A stretch of 10,073 nucleotides of DNA, from the NCBI GenBank assembly GCA_021810735.1, contig JAJZIF010000092.1:1-10073 (forward strand), read 5' to 3'. The position numbers were made by a program, and so were the translations under genes. The DNA is from Acidobacteriota bacterium. GTDB taxonomy: Bacteria; Acidobacteriota; Terriglobia; Terriglobales; Acidobacteriaceae. The notes under the pieces are model-generated. The model did not search any database and was not told the DNA's origin. It saw only the letters and a list, made by a program, of their open reading frames with translations. Within the stretch, counting starts at the first letter, position 1. Each line of letters begins with the position of its first letter. This document shows positions 7,391 through 10,073 of the stretch, piece by piece.

Positions 7391-7827
7391 GATTTGGGCC
7401 TCCCAACCGAGTTTTTCAGCAGCAAATAGAGTTGTTGCCAATCATCCGCCGTACGAGGCTGGCCACCACGAAATTTCATAACCGCCAAGTCACGCAGATC
7501 GTCCTCAGAAAGCGGCGCTTTTTGTGCCTTCATGCGGTCCTGAAATTCTTTCAGTGCCGGTGGAAGCTGAACTTTCCTGTCCTGCACCGTGACCGTTTCC
7601 AGCGAAAGAAGCTCTGCCAGCGTCGTTGAAAGCGCCGTAGCAACGCGAAGGAGGACATCGGCGGACGGCTTTTTTTCGCCGGCCGTATCTCGCTCTAACT
7701 CCCAAAGATATGTCTTGGAGATTTTGGCTCGAGACGCCACCTCGTCGAGCGATAACTCTTTTGATTCCCGAATTTTACGAATATTCTCAGCAACGGTCAT
7801 TGGCACATTCCATGAAACCAGAACCAT
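7387..7827 (-). CDS. XRE-family helix-turn-helix transcriptional regulator
   Basis: The 146-residue protein carries a Cro/C1-type HTH at about residues 12-70: VAENIRKIRESKELSLDEVA, then SRAKISKTYLWELERD. A hydrophilic C-terminal half (about 85-146) may contact the peptidase. ATG 7827 has a strong AGGAG seven bases upstream (TTAGGAGACGAAATG); a second ATG at 7800 fits the bare HTH start but has a weaker site. It is the first gene of the operon and is coupled to the ImmA/IrrE gene by a 4-base overlap. That arrangement is typical of repressor-antirepressor switches. The repeats just upstream (7853-7925) are the obvious candidate operators, so autoregulation and control of the divergent gene are likely. 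Confidence 0.92.
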   Translation of the reverse strand: MVLVSWNVPMTVAENIRKIRESKELSLDEVASRAKISKTYLWELERDTAGEKKPSADVLLRVATALSTTLAELLSLETVTVQDRKVQLPPALKEFQDRMKAQKAPLSEDDLRDLAVMKFRGGQPRTADDWQQLYLLLKNSVGRPKS

Positions 7828-7852
7828 TTCGTCTCCTAACCATTTTAACGAG

Positions 7853-7925
7853 GCTATAGGTTATAGCAACAAGAAGCGTTCGCTATAGTTGACTTCACCA
7901 TAGTGAACGGTTATGTTCGTTATGG
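7853..7925. promoter_or_regulatory. Candidate operator array between the divergent genes
   Basis: GCTATAGGTTATAGC (7853-7867) is a perfect 6-base inverted repeat around GGT. A related 11-base element occurs as GTTCGCTATAG (7878-7888, plus), CCATAGTGAAC (7898-7908, inverted copy reading GTTCACTATGG) and GTTCGTTATGG (7915-7925, plus). The common core is GTTCRYTATRG. The first pair forms an inverted repeat CGTTCGCTATAG/CCATAGTGAACG with 10 of 12 matches. The array covers the promoter region of both divergent transcripts, the usual place for binding by an adjacent XRE regulator. Binding is inferred. Confidence 0.65.
7889..7917 (+). promoter_or_regulatory. Sigma70-type promoter candidate for the DUF4209-like gene
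   Basis: TTGACT (7889-7894, five of six consensus) and TATGTT (7912-7917, four of six) are separated by 17 bases. They lie between and across the candidate operator copies, so a bound repressor would block the promoter. The predicted leader to the ATG at 8043 is about 120 bases. No equally good promoter was found for the minus-strand operon in the same gap. Confidence 0.45.
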
Positions 7926-7942
7926 AGGAAGGCAGGAGCAAA

Positions 7943-8070
7943 ATGAAAGGCGTAAAGCGACCATGAACAATCTAAAGCCAATAGCACAGAACTCAGGGAA
8001 AAGACGTGATGTATATAGTGCGGATACGTGGAGTTATCGGCCATGGGTGACATTGAAAAGATCGTCCTGA
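7943..8070 (+). CDS. Possible leader peptide ORFs (7 and 35 codons) before the DUF4209-like gene
   Basis: ATG 7943, preceded by CAGGAG, encodes MKGVKRP and stops at 7966. Its TGA overlaps an ATG at 7963, which opens a 35-codon frame starting MNNLKPIAQNSGKRRDVYSA and ending at 8070, overlapping the main gene out of frame. The chained ATGA arrangement could couple translation or act as a control leader. Nothing supports a conserved product, and chance is a fair explanation. Confidence 0.2.
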
Positions 8071-9797
8071 ACGCATTGCAACAGCTTGATTCACCTTGCA
8101 GTGCTGTTACGTATCCGGATGTGGCGGATCGCCTTCGCAAGGCTATCGGCGTGAAACGTTTGGAAACCTTTGGTTCCCTTCCCGTGAGTGTCCAAGCCGA
8201 ACTTATCGCGTTTCAAGCCGCAGAATTGCCCCAAGGGGAACTATGCGTGCTGTGCCCACTGGGTTCCGGGCTTTTACAAGGGTTGCAGGACTTTGTGGAT
8301 TATTGGTGTAGTCGTGCAAAAGCTACCCAGAACTATCGATTACGTGAACGATATGCGGCGATCACACTGCAGATTTCCGCAGCAAGGAGCTTGAAAGTGA
8401 ACCGCCTTGATGTGGGGACAATTCAAATCCAAGCCGCCATGGAAACAGCCGCGAAATGCGAACCAAATGCTTGGAGCGAAGCCATGCCACCACTCAAGCG
8501 GGCGTTGCGGTTGGCTCTCTCACTGGGACAGCGTGACATGGCCGCTCAGGTCGCCGAAGCGATGGTCGCGCTGGCGGAAAAGTGCTGGTCCAATAAAGTC
8601 AAGGAGGTTAACCTTTGGCCACAGTGTTTTGACGCGCTCTTGGTGGAACAAGCGGGCAAGCTGAAGGTTCCGACGACAATTCAGGATAAGTTACTTGCAG
8701 GAGTCGAGGCTTCATTTCAAGCGACTCTTGATTCGATCTCCGCAGGTATCGGTGAAGCGTTTATTATGCTCGGCCAAGATACAAAACGGCTCGTCGATTA
8801 CTATCGGCGTGAAAACCGTCTTGGCGACGTTGATTGTTTAGCAAAGTTATTGCAGCGAGCGGCGCTTAATGGATGCAATCAACTCAACCCAATGCACGTC
8901 GCAATATGCGTGCAACCTATCGTCCAGGTTCTTCACGACAACGGTTTTCCTAAACTTGCGGATGAACTCGCGGCCGGAATGTTGGTCCGCTTAAAAACGC
9001 TCCCGGATATGATGCAAGAGTGGGGATTTTCGATAAAGGTACCGATTATGGAAGTACGAAAAGAGATCGAGAAAATTTGCGCCTTAGAAACGCCCGAAGC
9101 GATCCGGCGATGGGTACTGATGCGGGTTCCGCCACAACCAACTACGGATGGCTCCCACTTATTGGTTGCCAACATCGCCACCGTTCAGACGAATGACGAA
9201 TCTGGTCGAGTAACATCCTCGGCGGGATCGGCAAAAGAAGCCGGCGAGCAGATTGTAGTTACCAGCTATTGTAACGCATTGCAGGTTGATTGGCAGATTC
9301 TCGGATTTCAATTTGATGAAATAGTGAGCCGTAAGGGCATCACGGCCGAGGTCTTGGCGGGGTTTTGTGTCGGTTCGCGTGCATTTAGCGTGGATCGCCG
9401 TGAAGTTCTTCGTCGCGGTTTCGCGGCTTGGCTCCAAAGGGACTATGCGGCGGCGATTCTATTTCTCCTGCCACAGATAGAACGGGCGGTGCAACGTATT
9501 GTTCAAAACGCCGGTCGTTCCGCGCTTCAGCCGTCAAAAGGTGATCCAGCAATGGATTATAAGTTGCTCGACGGCTTGCTGACCGACCCAGCTACAGTCA
9601 ACACACTGGGAGAGCAGTGCATCTACTATCTGCGGGCCGTCCTGACGCATCGGGCTGGGTGGAACGTTCGGAATCAGGTGCTGCACGGTTGGCTGGACCC
9701 CTGTTCGTTGGGGCGACCGGTGTGCGATAGAGTTGTTCACGCAGCGCTGCTGCTGGCGTCGAAGACGATGGATGCAGATGGAATACTGACACCATGA
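8043..9797 (+). CDS. DUF4209-like protein with C-terminal HEPN RNase-like motif
   Basis: The 584-residue, mostly helical protein has no recognised domain in its first 400 residues. The C-terminal part, about 455-575, resembles DUF4209: a run AILFLLPQIERAVQRIVQNAG, then LLDGLLTDP, then GWNVRNQVLHGWLD. R543 to H548 (RNQVLH) fits the R-x4-6-H motif of HEPN ribonucleases, with N following R as is common. HEPN domains are frequent RNase effectors in defence and toxin-antitoxin systems; whether this one is active is inference. The start is taken at ATG 8043, nine bases after GGAG (8030-8033); a GTG at 8028 would add five residues but has no good ribosome site. It is divergent from the operon and shares its regulatory gap, so joint control is plausible. 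A stand-alone accessory gene is the alternative. Confidence 0.75.
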   Translation: MGDIEKIVLNALQQLDSPCSAVTYPDVADRLRKAIGVKRLETFGSLPVSVQAELIAFQAAELPQGELCVLCPLGSGLLQGLQDFVDYWCSRAKATQNYRLRERYAAITLQISAARSLKVNRLDVGTIQIQAAMETAAKCEPNAWSEAMPPLKRALRLALSLGQRDMAAQVAEAMVALAEKCWSNKVKEVNLWPQCFDALLVEQAGKLKVPTTIQDKLLAGVEASFQATLDSISAGIGEAFIMLGQDTKRLVDYYRRENRLGDVDCLAKLLQRAALNGCNQLNPMHVAICVQPIVQVLHDNGFPKLADELAAGMLVRLKTLPDMMQEWGFSIKVPIMEVRKEIEKICALETPEAIRRWVLMRVPPQPTTDGSHLLVANIATVQTNDESGRVTSSAGSAKEAGEQIVVTSYCNALQVDWQILGFQFDEIVSRKGITAEVLAGFCVGSRAFSVDRREVLRRGFAAWLQRDYAAAILFLLPQIERAVQRIVQNAGRSALQPSKGDPAMDYKLLDGLLTDPATVNTLGEQCIYYLRAVLTHRAGWNVRNQVLHGWLDPCSLGRPVCDRVVHAALLLASKTMDADGILTP

Positions 9798-9810
9798 CCA
9801 TGGTCTGGTG
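9790..9810. terminator. Weak stem-loop at the convergent gene ends
   Basis: CACCATGACC and GGTCTGGTG flank a central AT and can form a nine-pair stem with one bulged T, overlapping the stop codon of the DUF4209-like gene. No T-run follows on either strand, so intrinsic termination is doubtful. It is noted because it is the only structure near the convergent junction (gap 9798-9830). Confidence 0.25.
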
Positions 9811-9830
9811 CATTGTGGGTGCTACGGGTT

Positions 9831-10064
9831 TTATCGCTTGGCTGTCTGACAAACTCCATTTCCGCCAACTGCGTCACCAAAAATAAACTCGCCATCATGA
9901 AATTTCGTGATGTGCTGGATCTGCGATACCTGTCGTTCGGGCAAAGACGCCGTGCGTTCAATGAAAACCACCAGATTGTTAGCCGATGCGATGGAGCGAT
10001 GCGGAATTGTCTGGGTGACCTCTCCAATCAGGTCTTTCAGCCGGTGCAAGGCATCTTGGGCGCT
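9831..10064 (-). CDS. trbB: TrbB-like conjugal transfer ATPase, C-terminal fragment (runs off the window)
   Basis: The 77 visible codons read SAQDALHRLKDLIGEVTQTI, then a segment ending LVVFIERTASLPERQVSQIQ, then HITKFHDGEFIF. This matches the C-terminus of VirB11/TrbB-type ATPases, where the conserved motif THANS precedes ALxRLexLI, followed by LIAeAvnlVVFI and a final beta-rich tail. These hexameric ATPases sit at the cytoplasmic base of type IV secretion systems and power conjugative pilus assembly. The Walker and catalytic regions lie beyond the window. The gene converges on the DUF4209-like gene with 33 bases between stops. trbC usually follows trbB but is absent here, so this may be the end of a rearranged transfer cluster or a related secretion ATPase. 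The last nine bases of the window are excluded as adapter. Confidence 0.7.
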   Translation of the reverse strand, partial: SAQDALHRLKDLIGEVTQTIPHRSIASANNLVVFIERTASLPERQVSQIQHITKFHDGEFIFGDAVGGNGVCQTAKR

Positions 10065-10073
10065 AGATCGGAA
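10065..10073. other. Probable Illumina adapter remnant at the sequence end
   Basis: The final nine bases are AGATCGGAA, identical to the start of the standard Illumina read-through adapter (AGATCGGAAGAGC). On the minus strand they read TTCCGATCT, the adapter's 3' end. The TrbB-like frame agrees with its family up to SAQDAL, and exactly here the expected HAN residues are replaced by FRS. Both observations point to untrimmed adapter rather than genome. Confidence 0.8.

Noticed and set aside
6377..7441. Longer peptidase starting at TTG 7441
   Set aside because: The codon directly follows an in-frame stop, lacks a good ribosome site and overlaps the regulator by 55 bases; TTG 7390 has GGGAGG and a 4-base stop overlap.
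6377..7827. Classical type II toxin-antitoxin pair
   Set aside because: The second protein has the HEISH zincin motif and DUF955 layout rather than RES, HipA or HigB features, so a regulator-protease switch fits better.
1..10073. CRISPR array, tRNA or rRNA genes
   Set aside because: No regularly spaced direct repeats, tRNA cloverleaf or rRNA-like sequence was seen by eye on either strand.

Overview
The window looks like part of an accessory (defence-island or integrative-element) region of an environmental Gram-negative bacterium. Base composition is moderately GC-rich. A palindromic repeat inside the helicase gene, read as a protein stretch of the type GWASSPTEVGQDGRPP, resembles interspersed repeats I associate with Verrucomicrobiota and similar environmental genomes. 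This points only weakly to taxonomy. A fragment of a TrbB-type conjugation ATPase at the right end fits carriage on a conjugative plasmid or ICE.

Layout. Bases 1-93 look like the end of an insertion sequence. Six genes follow on the minus strand, read from right to left: an XRE regulator (7827-7387), an ImmA/IrrE zinc peptidase (7390-6377), a small TIR protein with a C-terminal membrane tail (6362-5898), a 1174-residue SNF2-type helicase with a C-terminal DUF3883/NOV_C domain (5866-2342), an AlbA_2/Schlafen-type divergent-ATPase protein (2345-696), and the N-terminal part of a DUF1156 adenine methylase (589-89). The methylase breaks off just before its expected DPF cofactor-binding motif, where the putative IS begins. 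Junctions are tight: a 4-base TTGA overlap, 14 bases, 31 bases, a 4-base ATGA overlap, then a 106-base gap holding a four-unit inverted repeat. This is probably one operon.

A 215-base regulatory gap (7828-8042) carries several copies of a GTTCRCTATRG-like element and a plus-strand promoter candidate. It separates the operon from a divergent plus-strand gene (8043-9797) for a 584-residue protein with a C-terminal DUF4209/HEPN-like domain (RNQVLH motif). The partial trbB-like gene (9831-10064) converges on it. The last nine bases match an Illumina adapter and are probably not genomic.

Interpretation (inference). The helicase plus DUF1156 methylase pair resembles the core of DISARM-related phage-defence modules. 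Here it appears joined to an Xre-ImmA sensing switch and a membrane-tethered TIR effector candidate, with a HEPN RNase candidate under the same control region. I do not recognise this combination as a named system. The methylase disruption suggests that the modification arm of this copy is broken.
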